Counted from the first letter of the stretch, positions 23,934 to 30,985 are shown. The stretch is DNA of 38,342 nt from Chloroflexota bacterium (GCA_022563275.1 JADFNR010000015.1:1-38342); one strand, 5' to 3'. The notes: a model not told the origin generated them from the sequence alone. Program-made: numbers and translations.

Positions 23934-24476
23934 ATGGGACCAGTTGGACACACCGTTATCTCTACCGCAGTAGGGGCCTCCGTCTGGGGAGCCACAGGGT
24001 CGGAACTGGCGGGAGGCATCGCCGTAGGGGTGGGTGTGTTCGTGGATGTCGACCACCTCGTTGACCTCTATCAGTCTTGGATTAGACGCGATCCAACTAA
24101 AATCATCGTACCTTTCCACGGCTGGGAATACTCGATTGCTGGCCTTCTGGTACTGGTTTTGGTGTTCTACCACCCTATTCTACTTGCGGTGGTCTTGGGT
24201 CATTTGAGCCATGTAGCGACGGACCATTTCCACAACCGCCTGACTCTCTTAGGATATTTCGTCCTCTATCGGGCTTGGGTCCGCTTTGACGCCCAGAAGA
24301 TCGCTCCGCAAAGAGACTCGGAATATTTTCATCACAACCTCCCTTCATATTTCCCGTTTAGGCGTCTATGGGAGCCGTGGTATAAACGGAAGATTGAACC
24401 TTGGTTTTCTGACAAGTCTCCTGCGGCCTCCGAGGAAGAAGCTGCCAACCAAAATAACCGAACGTCCCTGAGGTAA
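23934..24476 (+). CDS. YdjM-like membrane-bound metal-dependent hydrolase family protein
   Basis: 180 residues. MGPVGHTVISTAVGASVW at the N-terminus, the metal-type cluster FVDVDHLVDLY, and GHLSHVATDHFHN match the YdjM/DUF457-type family of small membrane proteins with conserved His/Asp residues. Hydrophobic segments lie at about 7-40 and 68-90. The C-terminal tail (KSPAASEEEAANQNN) is polar. The enzymatic activity of the family is predicted, not shown. The gene is framed by a 5' repeat (23794) and a 3' hairpin repeat that begins right after the stop, the same arrangement as the gene at 26789. Confidence 0.8.
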   Translation: MGPVGHTVISTAVGASVWGATGSELAGGIAVGVGVFVDVDHLVDLYQSWIRRDPTKIIVPFHGWEYSIAGLLVLVLVFYHPILLAVVLGHLSHVATDHFHNRLTLLGYFVLYRAWVRFDAQKIAPQRDSEYFHHNLPSYFPFRRLWEPWYKRKIEPWFSDKSPAASEEEAANQNNRTSLR

Positions 24477-24538
24477 GCCCGTTGGCATGCGGCTACCCAC
24501 TGTTGGAGTAGGGTGGGGGCGGACGGGAGATTTGTTGG
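24477..24538 (+). repeat. 3' cassette hairpin element, copy 1
   Basis: Begins at the base after the stop codon: GCCCGTTGGCATGCGGCTAC, later GGACGGGAGATTTGTTGG. CCCGT pairs with ACGGG and GGCTACCC with GGGTGG inside, forming a two-helix structure. Copy 2 at 27791-27849 keeps both helices although the loop differs. Confidence 0.7.
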
Positions 24539-24542
24539 TAGG

Positions 24543-24875
24543 CTACTTTTGAACCGGTGTTCCGAGTGAGTCGTCCACGATTGCAGGCAACGTTATCGTG
24601 AACGTAGACCCTTTACCTGCCTCACTCTCCACTAATACCGTGCCGCCCATCATCTCGCAGAAGTGGCGGGTGATGGCCAAGCCCAGGCCCGTACCACCAT
24701 AATCTCGCCTGGTTGAGGCTTCTGCCTGGGCGAATGCTTCAAAGAGCCGTCCCATCTGTTCTTCGGTCATGCCGATACCTGTGTCACCTACGGAGAAGTT
24801 GATCCACTCTCTGCCGTCTTCGGTATCTCGGCTAACGGTCAATGAGATGGTCCCCTGATCAGTGAACTTGCTGGC
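24543..24875 (-). pseudogene. C-terminal fragment of a multi-GAF histidine kinase
   Basis: 110 residues, from [16 protein letters not shown] to [10 protein letters not shown], align almost without gaps with residues 988-1097 of the kinase at 6573 and include the G1 (GDTGIGM), F (EAFAQAEAS) and G2 (GGTGLGLAI) boxes. DNA similarity is also high. The N box, HisKA domain and sensor part are missing: upstream the frame continues into unrelated sequence ([15 protein letters not shown]). It cannot make a working kinase. The matching N-terminal fragment of a paralogue lies at 28921 on the same strand. Confidence 0.85.
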
Positions 24876-25045
24876 GTATTGGGCCTTCCACAGTTGCAGT
24901 GGCGGGAATTGGATGACCAACCCAGGGCATGAAGGAATTCCTGCTCACATGAAATTCAAACCATACCAGCGCTCCCAATGGTGCATATTGGATTGATACT
25001 ACTTCCGCCGATCGGATCGGCAAAGAAATCGCAAAGGCGCCAAAG

Positions 25046-26281
25046 ATGGAACAGTTGGCGGACCGGCATGGACGGGGTTATCGTGACCCACAGAACGCCT
25101 CATCCCGAATTAAGCGATTCGCTGCATCCGTTCGTTTGATTGCCGGTCTCCTTTTTGTCGGCTTTGTTGTTTTGGGCGCCGCCCCACCCCAGGCACAGAC
25201 CCCTAGCTTAACGGTGATCCCTTCCAGCGGACCCAGAGGGACCGTGATCATCATCGTCGGTGAAAACTTTACCGGCAACGGCTCGGTCGCCAACGGGATA
25301 GCAATAGATGGCGTTTCGACGGGCAACCCACTTTTCTCTCTGACCACAGACGGTAATTTTGTCTACAACGGTATTGTGGTGCTGGCCGCCGGAACCGGTC
25401 CCAAGGCTGTGACGGTAACCGACTCTGGGGGTCTGACCGGGTCGGCCACATTCACGGTGACCCGGCCCACGATCACGTTAAGTCCTGCTACGGTGACCTT
25501 GGGCGAAACGGTGACTATCGCCGGAGCGGGTTGGGTGCCCCTGTCTTCGGTCTTCATCACGTTGGATGCTGATTTCCGGGAGGTAGCGGGCAGTGTCGCC
25601 ATTGTCGATGCCACCGGCGGCTTTGCAACGACGATGGAAATTCCCAGAGCGGTTGGCATCGGAAAAAAGGTAATATCGTTCGAAGCTGCCGACACCAGTA
25701 ATCTTGGGAACACCGCTGAAGCGCGGGAGCTTACGATACCCGCACCCAAGATAACGATCTCGGCGACCGAGGCCGTGGTGGGTTCCACCGTGACTCTCGA
25801 TGCCTCAGCCTTCCTGCCTAACTCGGCTTTAACCGATCTCTCCATAGGAGGGTTGGATGTCGGAGAAGGCGTGCCAACGACCGACTCGGTCGGTAGCTTA
25901 ACCGTGTCTTTCACGGTGCCCGGCCTTAACGGCGGCCAAATAGTGTCAGTAAGCATTGGCGGGACCACGATCACCATGGCCCTGATAGTGGACAATTCCA
26001 CCGTGCCTCCGGTATCTGATCCGGCGCCAGAACCGGTTGCCAGCCAAACGACTGAAGTGTTCGCCGATCTCATATCCAACGGCGGCAACCTGATTCGAAT
26101 ATTCCGCTTCGACAACGCTACTCAGGCGTGGGACTTCTTCGATCCGAGGCCGGAGTTCGCCGGGGCAAACAGCTTAACCACAACCGTGCCCGGCGATATC
26201 GTCTGGGTGAAGGTGGTTACCCGACAGGACTTCCAAGGCGAGACCTTGTTCCCGGGTTGGAACCTGATCTCTCTTAAGTAA
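25046..26281 (+). CDS. Secreted Ig-like/TIG-repeat protein
   Basis: 411 residues. After a basic 27-residue head there is a signal-anchor or signal peptide (about 28-51, VRLIAGLLFVGFVVLGAAPP followed by QAQT). The mature part contains about three beta-sandwich repeats beginning ITLSPATVTLGETVTIAGAG, ITISATEAVVGSTVTLDASA and the more divergent LTVIPSSGPRGTVIIIVGEN, like IPT/TIG or Ig folds. A C-terminal module (LISNGGNLIRIFRFDNATQA to GWNLISLK) is of a type found at the end of secreted Chloroflexota proteins. The head may have been fused on: the frame is open with coding-like sequence (DTTSADRIGKEIAKAPK) before the ATG. A surface or cell-envelope role is likely. Confidence 0.75.
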   Translation: MEQLADRHGRGYRDPQNASSRIKRFAASVRLIAGLLFVGFVVLGAAPPQAQTPSLTVIPSSGPRGTVIIIVGENFTGNGSVANGIAIDGVSTGNPLFSLTTDGNFVYNGIVVLAAGTGPKAVTVTDSGGLTGSATFTVTRPTITLSPATVTLGETVTIAGAGWVPLSSVFITLDADFREVAGSVAIVDATGGFATTMEIPRAVGIGKKVISFEAADTSNLGNTAEARELTIPAPKITISATEAVVGSTVTLDASAFLPNSALTDLSIGGLDVGEGVPTTDSVGSLTVSFTVPGLNGGQIVSVSIGGTTITMALIVDNSTVPPVSDPAPEPVASQTTEVFADLISNGGNLIRIFRFDNATQAWDFFDPRPEFAGANSLTTTVPGDIVWVKVVTRQDFQGETLFPGWNLISLK

Positions 26282-26384
26282 GTGGAAGACGACTCAGGGT
26301 TTTATACTTACACCGGTCATCTGTTGGCTCCAAAGACCTGAGCGGCCCAGGCCGTTGGCAAACTGGCGTTAAGTCCCGAAATCG

Positions 26385-26415
26385 AAATGCTCCCGGATTT
26401 CACTGGGAGCATTTT
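26385..26415. terminator. Bidirectional terminator-like hairpin
   Basis: AAATGCTCCC and GGGAGCATTT form a perfect 10-bp stem with a 10-nt loop, flanked by TTTT on the plus strand and a short T run on the minus strand. It lies about 100 bp after the secreted protein gene and, read on the minus strand, directly behind the tRNA-like remnant. Confidence 0.75.
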
Positions 26416-26427
26416 CGTGCCTACAAA

Positions 26428-26477
26428 TGGAGGAGCGAGAGGATTCGAACCCCCGGCCACTAGTTTTGGAGTTCTGC
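26428..26477 (-). pseudogene. 3' half of a tRNA, Trp-like (possible att remnant)
   Basis: Read on the minus strand: anticodon loop CTCCAAA (anticodon CCA), 3' anticodon stem ACTAG, five variable bases, T arm GGGGG-TTCGAAT-CCTCT, and acceptor CGCTCCT followed by CCA without a clear discriminator base. The 5' half is missing (AGAA where CTAGT is expected). The lengths fit a tRNA-Trp 3' half. It lies inside the island next to paired direct repeats, so it may be the end of another integrated element. Confidence 0.5.
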
Positions 26478-26489
26478 GGGGAAAGGTAC

Positions 26490-26610
26490 TTAACGGCCTT
26501 TCGTGCCTAGGGATGTACTTGGACGTTTAGATGTGAAACGGTTATTCGTGTCTAACGGCCTTTGATGTCCTCGCTTACCCTTGGATGGATGTCGGCAAAA
26601 TGTCGGCAAG
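26490..26610. repeat. Short direct repeats next to the tRNA-like remnant
   Basis: TAACGGCCTTT occurs at 26491-26501 and 26553-26563. ATGTCGGCAAAATGTCGGCA near 26590 is a tandem pair with an 11-bp period, like the TGTCCACG repeats near 23118 and 29682. These resemble recombinase arm-type sites. The 507-base gap 26282-26788 otherwise holds only the hairpin, the tRNA remnant and cassette element c. Confidence 0.45.
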
Positions 26611-26635
26611 ATCGATTGGCTGTCACAGACTACTC

Positions 26636-26697
26636 CACCCCCCGGCAGGGCTTAGGAAACCTCGCAAGCTGAATAGCTATCGCCGGAAATATTTTTG
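26636..26697 (+). repeat. 5' cassette element, copy c
   Basis: CCCCCCGGCAGGGCTTAGGA, then ATCGCCGGAAATATTTTT; matches copy b at 23794. An inner hairpin AGCT-GAAT-AGCT is specific to this copy. It lies about 90 bp before the polytopic membrane protein gene. Confidence 0.7.
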
Positions 26698-26788
26698 GGG
26701 GAATTCAGTCGCGTCGTTTACTAATCGTTAGGGAAGATCCGCGTTACGTTGGATTGCCCTTCGAATCACCTTGTGAGAGATTAGACCG

Positions 26789-27784
26789 GTGTTAAATAGG
26801 CTAGATATAAAAACATCGTTGGCAGGCCTGGTGGCCACAGGTAATCACAAGTTACCGGAGCGGCGGATTCCATTTCGAGAGAAGCCGATACCGCGCTACG
26901 TACTTCCTTACCGAGGTCTATTTGGTCTGGCGTTGATCGGCCTTTTTTGGCCTGCCTCGTGGCTCAAGATGGGATTTATTGGTCATTACTCCTTCTTCCC
27001 TCTTTGGCTCGGCTATATCCTGACCGTAGAAGGCCTCGTTCTGCGCCGCACTGGGACTTCACTGATCCAACGAAACTTTAAGACATTCGTCGGCATGTTT
27101 ATCATCGCCAGCCCGTTCTGGTGGTTCTTTGAAGGAGTCAACCACTTCACCGAGAGCTGGCATTACCTAGGCAACGAAGGCCGGTCCACCGCGTATTTCA
27201 TCCTGCTTTCATCCTGGGCTTTCTCAATTGTCGTTCCGGCCATCCTAGAGACCGCCGAATTATTGGGATCCACCAAGTTCATACAGCGGCTGAGTACTGG
27301 GCCGGTTATAAAACCCTCAAACACACTCATTGTTGGTGAGGTATCGGTAGGCGTCGCGTGTCTGATGGCCCTGGCAATCTGGCCCCATTACGCCTTTCCG
27401 GTGACCTGGCTGGGGGTGTTCTTTATCTTAGACCCGATCAATTACGTTCAAGGCCGGCCAAGCGTTCTGGCCACAGTGAGACACGGCGACTGGAGGCTGC
27501 CATGTTCGTTGGCCTTCGGGGCGCTAGTTTGTGGCTGGTTCTGGGAGATGTGGAACTTCTACGCCATCCCTAAATGGGAATACACCATTGGCTTCTTCGA
27601 CTTCGTCCACATATTCGAGATGCCGCTTTTGGGCTACGGCGGTTACTTGCCCTTCGGCCTGGAGACATTCGCGGCTTACCACTTTGCCGCCGGCCTTGTT
27701 GGCTGGTCCTCTGGCGCCAGCATTCCCATCAACAGTGATGAGCAGGCAAACTTTGATATAGATAGGGCCGGTCTCGCACCTTAA
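26789..27784 (+). CDS. Polytopic membrane protein of unknown function
   Basis: 331 residues with about eight or nine hydrophobic helices from residue 42 to 310 (for example GLFGLALIGLFWPASWL, FVGMFIIASPFWWFFEG, AYFILLSSWAFSIVVPAIL, SLAFGALVCGWFWEMWNFY). Aromatic and charged residues in helix ends (WWFFEGVNHF, FWEMWNFYAIPKWEY) are typical of a conserved but uncharacterised family. The start is GTG 26789. A polar head and tail (INSDEQANFDIDRAG) frame the membrane part. It is the second gene in the island with the 5' and 3' cassette repeats. Transport or enzymatic function cannot be decided. Confidence 0.75.
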   Translation: MLNRLDIKTSLAGLVATGNHKLPERRIPFREKPIPRYVLPYRGLFGLALIGLFWPASWLKMGFIGHYSFFPLWLGYILTVEGLVLRRTGTSLIQRNFKTFVGMFIIASPFWWFFEGVNHFTESWHYLGNEGRSTAYFILLSSWAFSIVVPAILETAELLGSTKFIQRLSTGPVIKPSNTLIVGEVSVGVACLMALAIWPHYAFPVTWLGVFFILDPINYVQGRPSVLATVRHGDWRLPCSLAFGALVCGWFWEMWNFYAIPKWEYTIGFFDFVHIFEMPLLGYGGYLPFGLETFAAYHFAAGLVGWSSGASIPINSDEQANFDIDRAGLAP

Positions 27785-27790
27785 GCCACA

Positions 27791-27849
27791 GCCCGTTGGC
27801 ATGTGGCTACCCCCTGAAGTATTGTGGGGTCGGACGGGAGATTTGTTGG
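27791..27849 (+). repeat. 3' cassette hairpin element, copy 2
   Basis: GCCCGTTGGCATGTGGCTAC, later GGACGGGAGATTTGTTGG, beginning six bases after the stop codon. The outer helix CCCGT/ACGGG and inner CCCC/GGGG are preserved compared with copy 1 at 24477 while the loop sequence has changed. Confidence 0.7.
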
Positions 27850-28055
27850 CTGAAATCGTGCGGTGGTCGCGTTCACCAGTGGCGAGTAAAAAAGCAATGG
27901 AAGCCCAGACATCAAAACGGAATTGTCCGAAGTTCCAGACTCGTAATCCTCAGGAAAGGATTTGTTTGATCAATAAACCTATCGGCGGCCCACGTAGCCA
28001 CTGCCCGTGTCGAAAGCGGGAGCGGAGACTGAGCGGTGTCATCTTCGCGAGCTGC

Positions 28056-28718
28056 TCAGGAGATACACAGGTTCACCATGGCCTGGACCACCTGAGGCGA
28101 CCGGTCCAGGTCATCTTGCACTGCCAGTCCTAGCTTCTCGCAGAGCGAGGTGGCGAGGGCATCCACCGTCTCGAGCGGCAGCCTAAGAGTCTGGGCTATA
28201 CCGGCCGCATTATAGCCTTCAAGCATATATCTCAGGACGCGTTCCTCTGTTTCGGTCAGAGGCCTGTCCCGTGTGGCGGGCAGTCGATTGTATATGCCGA
28301 TGAGGTTCTGGGCTATTGTCCCATGCAATACGGCGCCGCCTTCGGCAACAACCTCCACCACTCTGATGAACTCGGCAATATCGTCCAGGGAGTTTTTCAA
28401 GATGTAAGCCTTTCGTGAAGCGCCGTTATGCATAATGGCCCGTACAAACGCCAGATCGTCGTAGGCGGATATGAGAACGATGGCGGTTTGGGAATTTCGT
28501 TCCACTATGCGATTGGCTACCGCCAAGCCATCCAACTTCGGCATCCTCACGTCGAGAACGACCACATCAGGCGCCAGTTCAATGGATTTTTCCAAAGCTT
28601 CCTGGCCATCCGATGCAATGGCCACCACTTCAATATCGTCCTTGGTCCGTAGGATATTCCGGTAGGCGTTACGCATCGCCTTGCTGTCGTCAGCAACCAG
28701 TACCCGTAGGAGACTCAT
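28056..28718 (-). CDS. NarL/FixJ-type response regulator
   Basis: 220 residues. Receiver domain (1-125) with Asp10/Asp11, phospho-acceptor Asp56 (VVVLDVRMPKLDG), Ser84 and Lys108 (YILKNS), then a LuxR-type helix-turn-helix (about 150-205, LTETEERVLRYMLEGYNAAG and LRLPLETVDALATSLCEKLG). AGGAGG lies six bases before the ATG. A transcription factor switched by phosphorylation. The kinase-derived fragment 54 bp upstream on the same strand suggests it once had a kinase partner in front; a functional partner would have to act in trans. The last helix of the HTH is less basic than usual, so DNA contact residues may be atypical. Confidence 0.88.
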   Translation of the reverse strand: MSLLRVLVADDSKAMRNAYRNILRTKDDIEVVAIASDGQEALEKSIELAPDVVVLDVRMPKLDGLAVANRIVERNSQTAIVLISAYDDLAFVRAIMHNGASRKAYILKNSLDDIAEFIRVVEVVAEGGAVLHGTIAQNLIGIYNRLPATRDRPLTETEERVLRYMLEGYNAAGIAQTLRLPLETVDALATSLCEKLGLAVQDDLDRSPQVVQAMVNLCIS

Positions 28719-28771
28719 TCCGACCTCCTATGTTCCTCCGGCAGTTACGGTGGTAAAGTCTTGGTCGGCCA

Positions 28772-28921
28772 TCAAAGCCGTGCAATGAACACGCTATGTA
28801 GTGTGAGCTTGCTTGAGACCTCCTGAAGGGCCACCGAGCGTTCTCGTTCTCGCCCGACGAGTTCTCGCTCCCGCTGTAGGTCTTCCAGTAGCTGCTTCTT
28901 GGTTTTTCGCTGGTCGTTCAT
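28772..28921 (-). pseudogene. N-terminal fragment of a multi-GAF histidine kinase
   Basis: From ATG 28921 the 49-residue frame begins MNDQRKTKKQLLEDLQ, matching the start of the kinase at 6573 ([16 protein letters not shown]), then jumps to a linker with ERSVALQEVSSKLTL, like the coiled coil before a GAF domain, and stops. The PAS domain is missing and everything after the linker is lost. The 45 bases before the ATG are nearly identical to those before the intact kinase gene, so the promoter and leader are preserved. Confidence 0.8.
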
Positions 28922-29325
28922 GCGGTATCTGCCTAGAATGTTGCCGGTATTATGACACGATTCGGTAAGGCGGTGCCCATACCCACTGTCACACTGAAAA
29001 CATGCCACCAATATCCTGAGGAAGTCCAACAGAGAGCCGTAAGGGAACCACGCCATTGTGTGCAGAAAGTTAGCAGGCTCGGAGCACAAGGGTAGGGCGA
29101 GGGGGTAGGGCTTACGTTCTGGCGCGATCCCTATATATGGATGGTCCGACGGCATTTTTTAAACAAAAGGAGTTTGTCGCTTGGCACAGGGCTGCAATCC
29201 CTGATGTCTTCCTAGGGGATGGAAGTTTCATGCTGACTCGTTCTTGTTCCAAAAGCGGCGTTGCAAGCGGTCCTACTCAGTTGCAGGGATCGCAGCCGTG
29301 TGTCAGCAGGCACGGAGTTAGCGGC

Positions 29326-29667
29326 CAGCAGATCGAGAATCAGTTGGACTACGGCGATCTCTGGACCAACACTGGGTACGTGTTTACTCAGCCGGATGGT
29401 ATACCGGTGGTTCCAGACCGGGTCACCCAGGATTTCGCGCGGTTGGTGCGAGAAGCTGGATTACCTCATCTGACCCTTCACGGACTCCGACATGCCCACG
29501 CAACGTTGATGCTCACGTCTGGCGTACACCTGAAGATTGTTAGTGAGCGATTGGGCCACAGCAATATCGCGATCACAGCCGATACTTATTCCCACGTCCT
29601 GCCTGGGATGCAGGAGGCTGCTGCGGAAGCTGTAGAACTGCTACTCCGTCGGTCAGACTCAGTTTAG
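29326..29667 (+). pseudogene. Tyrosine recombinase (integrase), C-terminal part
   Basis: Recognisable sequence starts near 29326 (IENQLDYGDLWTNTGYVFTQ) and contains HGLRHAHATLMLTSGVHLKI (the His-x-x-Arg pair), RLGHSNIAITADTYSHVLPG with the later His and the nucleophilic Tyr, ending at 29667. The N-terminal DNA-binding domain and the first catalytic Arg are missing; the frame upstream (from 29137) is unrelated. So the enzyme is broken and the island cannot excise by itself. It sits 136 bp before att repeat 3, as expected of an integrase next to its attachment site, and repeats TGTCCACG follow its stop. Confidence 0.85.
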
Positions 29668-29679
29668 CTTCAGGAAAAT

Positions 29680-29765
29680 GTCCACGAAATGTCCACGGAG
29701 TCCACGTGGTCAGAGTTGACCAGATGGGTGGATTAAGGGATTCTAGGCGTAGATTATCAAGAGGA
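29680..29765 (+). repeat. Arm-type direct repeats and a promoter-like palindrome
   Basis: ATGTCCACGAAATGTCCACG followed by GAGTCCACG (about 29681-29705) gives three TGTCCACG-like units. Next is the palindrome TGGTCAGAGTTGACCA (29708-29723). TTGACCAGAT, GGATT and GGGATTCTAGG then match the sequence before msrB at 35624. Together these lie between the recombinase fragment and att repeat 3 and may be binding sites of the integration machinery. Confidence 0.45.
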
Positions 29766-29803
29766 CTGGACTAGAAAAACGCATCGATATGCGTGATGTA
29801 CAA

Positions 29804-29861
29804 CTTGAAAACCGTTATAGGGGCGACTCTATCGTGGGTTCGAATCCCACTCCCTCCGCCA
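29804..29861 (+). repeat. att repeat 3 (tRNA-Ser 3' end), right end of the island
   Basis: 58 bases identical to 20806-20863 except one A-to-G change in the variable arm (GGGGCGACTCT). No 5' half is present. It is the rightmost junction, about 9 kb from the intact tRNA gene. Confidence 0.9.
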
Positions 29862-29877
29862 GTTCAGGCATGAAATC

Positions 29878-29914
29878 GGCCCCGGCCACATCACTGAGGC
29901 CGGGGCCGTTTGTT
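29878..29914 (+). terminator. Hairpin terminator after att repeat 3
   Basis: A perfect 10-bp stem GGCCCCGGCC/GGCCGGGGCC, loop of 10, followed by GTTTGTT. It is at the same distance from the CCA end as the hairpin after repeat 2. It is probably the original terminator of tRNA-Ser, pushed away by the insertions. Confidence 0.8.
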
Positions 29915-30004
29915 CGGTTGTCTTCGGAATAGCCAGGAACAATTGCTCAGGCTGTCGTCCCAGACCCCGAATAGTTCCATTTTTGCTCGGGCCGCCGGGA
30001 CACC

Positions 30005-30382
30005 CTAGTTTCCGTTTGTTAGATTCAGGGCCTGATCGAACACAAAGTCCAATTCTTTCTGTTCCCAAGGCTTGGCTAGGCGGTACTTCACTCCCAACTC
30101 CACTGCCCTCATCGTTACGTCGGGGAGACTGACAGCGGTAACCAGCACCACGGGGATCCCGGTGGTTTCCGGGCTTTCCTGCAGCTCTGAAATGAAAAGG
30201 AGACCGTCCATCACTGGCATCACGATGTCCACGAAGATAATGTCGGGTTTCTGTTCGCTGACACGCTGCAAAGCAACCGCGCCATTGTTGGCTTTCCGGA
30301 CTTGGCAGCCTTTGTCCCGCAATTGTTCGACCAATAAATTCCTGATGTCTACCTCGTCCTCAACAACCAGTGCGTTGACCAT
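30005..30382 (-). CDS. Single-domain response regulator (CheY-like)
   Basis: 125 residues, a receiver domain only: Glu9/Asp11 (VVEDEVD), phospho-acceptor Asp52 (IIFVDIVMPVMDG), Thr82 (VVLVTAV) and Lys104 (RLAKPWE). AGGAGG lies eight bases before the ATG. Without an output domain it must act by protein contact or as a phosphate relay. It could serve the soluble kinases of this window that lack receivers (6573, 32658), but no gene order supports a specific pair. It lies just outside the island. Confidence 0.9.
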   Translation of the reverse strand: MVNALVVEDEVDIRNLLVEQLRDKGCQVRKANNGAVALQRVSEQKPDIIFVDIVMPVMDGLLFISELQESPETTGIPVVLVTAVSLPDVTMRAVELGVKYRLAKPWEQKELDFVFDQALNLTNGN

Positions 30383-30985
30383 CCACTGACCTCCTCAGCA
30401 TCCGTAACCTTGAACTCAGGGTAACAATTTCCATGCTAAGTGCAATCCGCACCCAACTCTATCGGCGGGCCGGAGGGCACAATTCGATCAACCGATTCGC
30501 GGCCGGTTCGGCCATTATCCGACTCTATCTGAGGCGGGTAGCGGTGATTGGTTTTTCACGTACCAGCACCCTTTGAAGATAGTTTTTGTCGCCTGATAAA
30601 ATTCGCCAAACTTTGAAGCCGGTGTCGTTGAGTCAGGTCGATTCTACGTTGATCCAATTATCCGGCAGTTTGATGATCCAGTTCTATGATTCGGCGTGAA
30701 TCAAATGACTTAGATTCCGAATACAGGGTTCGGGTTAAAGAGGCCGCTAAGGGCGTGTGGTTGCTAGTGCTAGAGCAGTTCTGAAGGGAATGATGCCACG
30801 TTCTCTGCGATGAAGGTGGTCGATTCCGGGAGGTCCACCCCAGATGTGCCCCATACCCACTCCGATATAATCGGATGGGTCCAGGGTTAGCCTGGTTCAC
30901 AAGCGATTAAAGCTTGTCCAACGTAGAAACCGGGGCGGGAAAGCGTGGCGCCAAATATTTCGGTGAAGATTTTGGGAAATTCCAC
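30383..30985. other. Long intergenic region, one palindrome with a -10-like core
   Basis: 603 bases without a convincing gene. TCCGAT-ATA-ATCGGA (30861-30875) is a perfect 6-bp inverted repeat whose centre reads TATAAT, about 110 bp before the lipoprotein start. It may be a promoter with an overlapping operator, but no good -35 element is seen. A leftward frame at 30658-30900 has random-looking composition. Confidence 0.4.

Noticed and set aside
24477..24538. Integron attC site
   Set aside because: The fold is suggestive but the GTTRRRY/RYYYAAC core sites are not present in the right places, and no integron-type integrase is in the window.
29137..29325. N-terminal extension of the recombinase frame as part of the enzyme
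   Set aside because: The first 60 codons do not look like a recombinase; the catalytic domain homology begins near 29326, so the open frame upstream is fortuitous.
30658..30900. Leftward 80-codon frame in the long gap
   Set aside because: Ser/Arg/His-rich random composition, no ribosome binding site, no domain.
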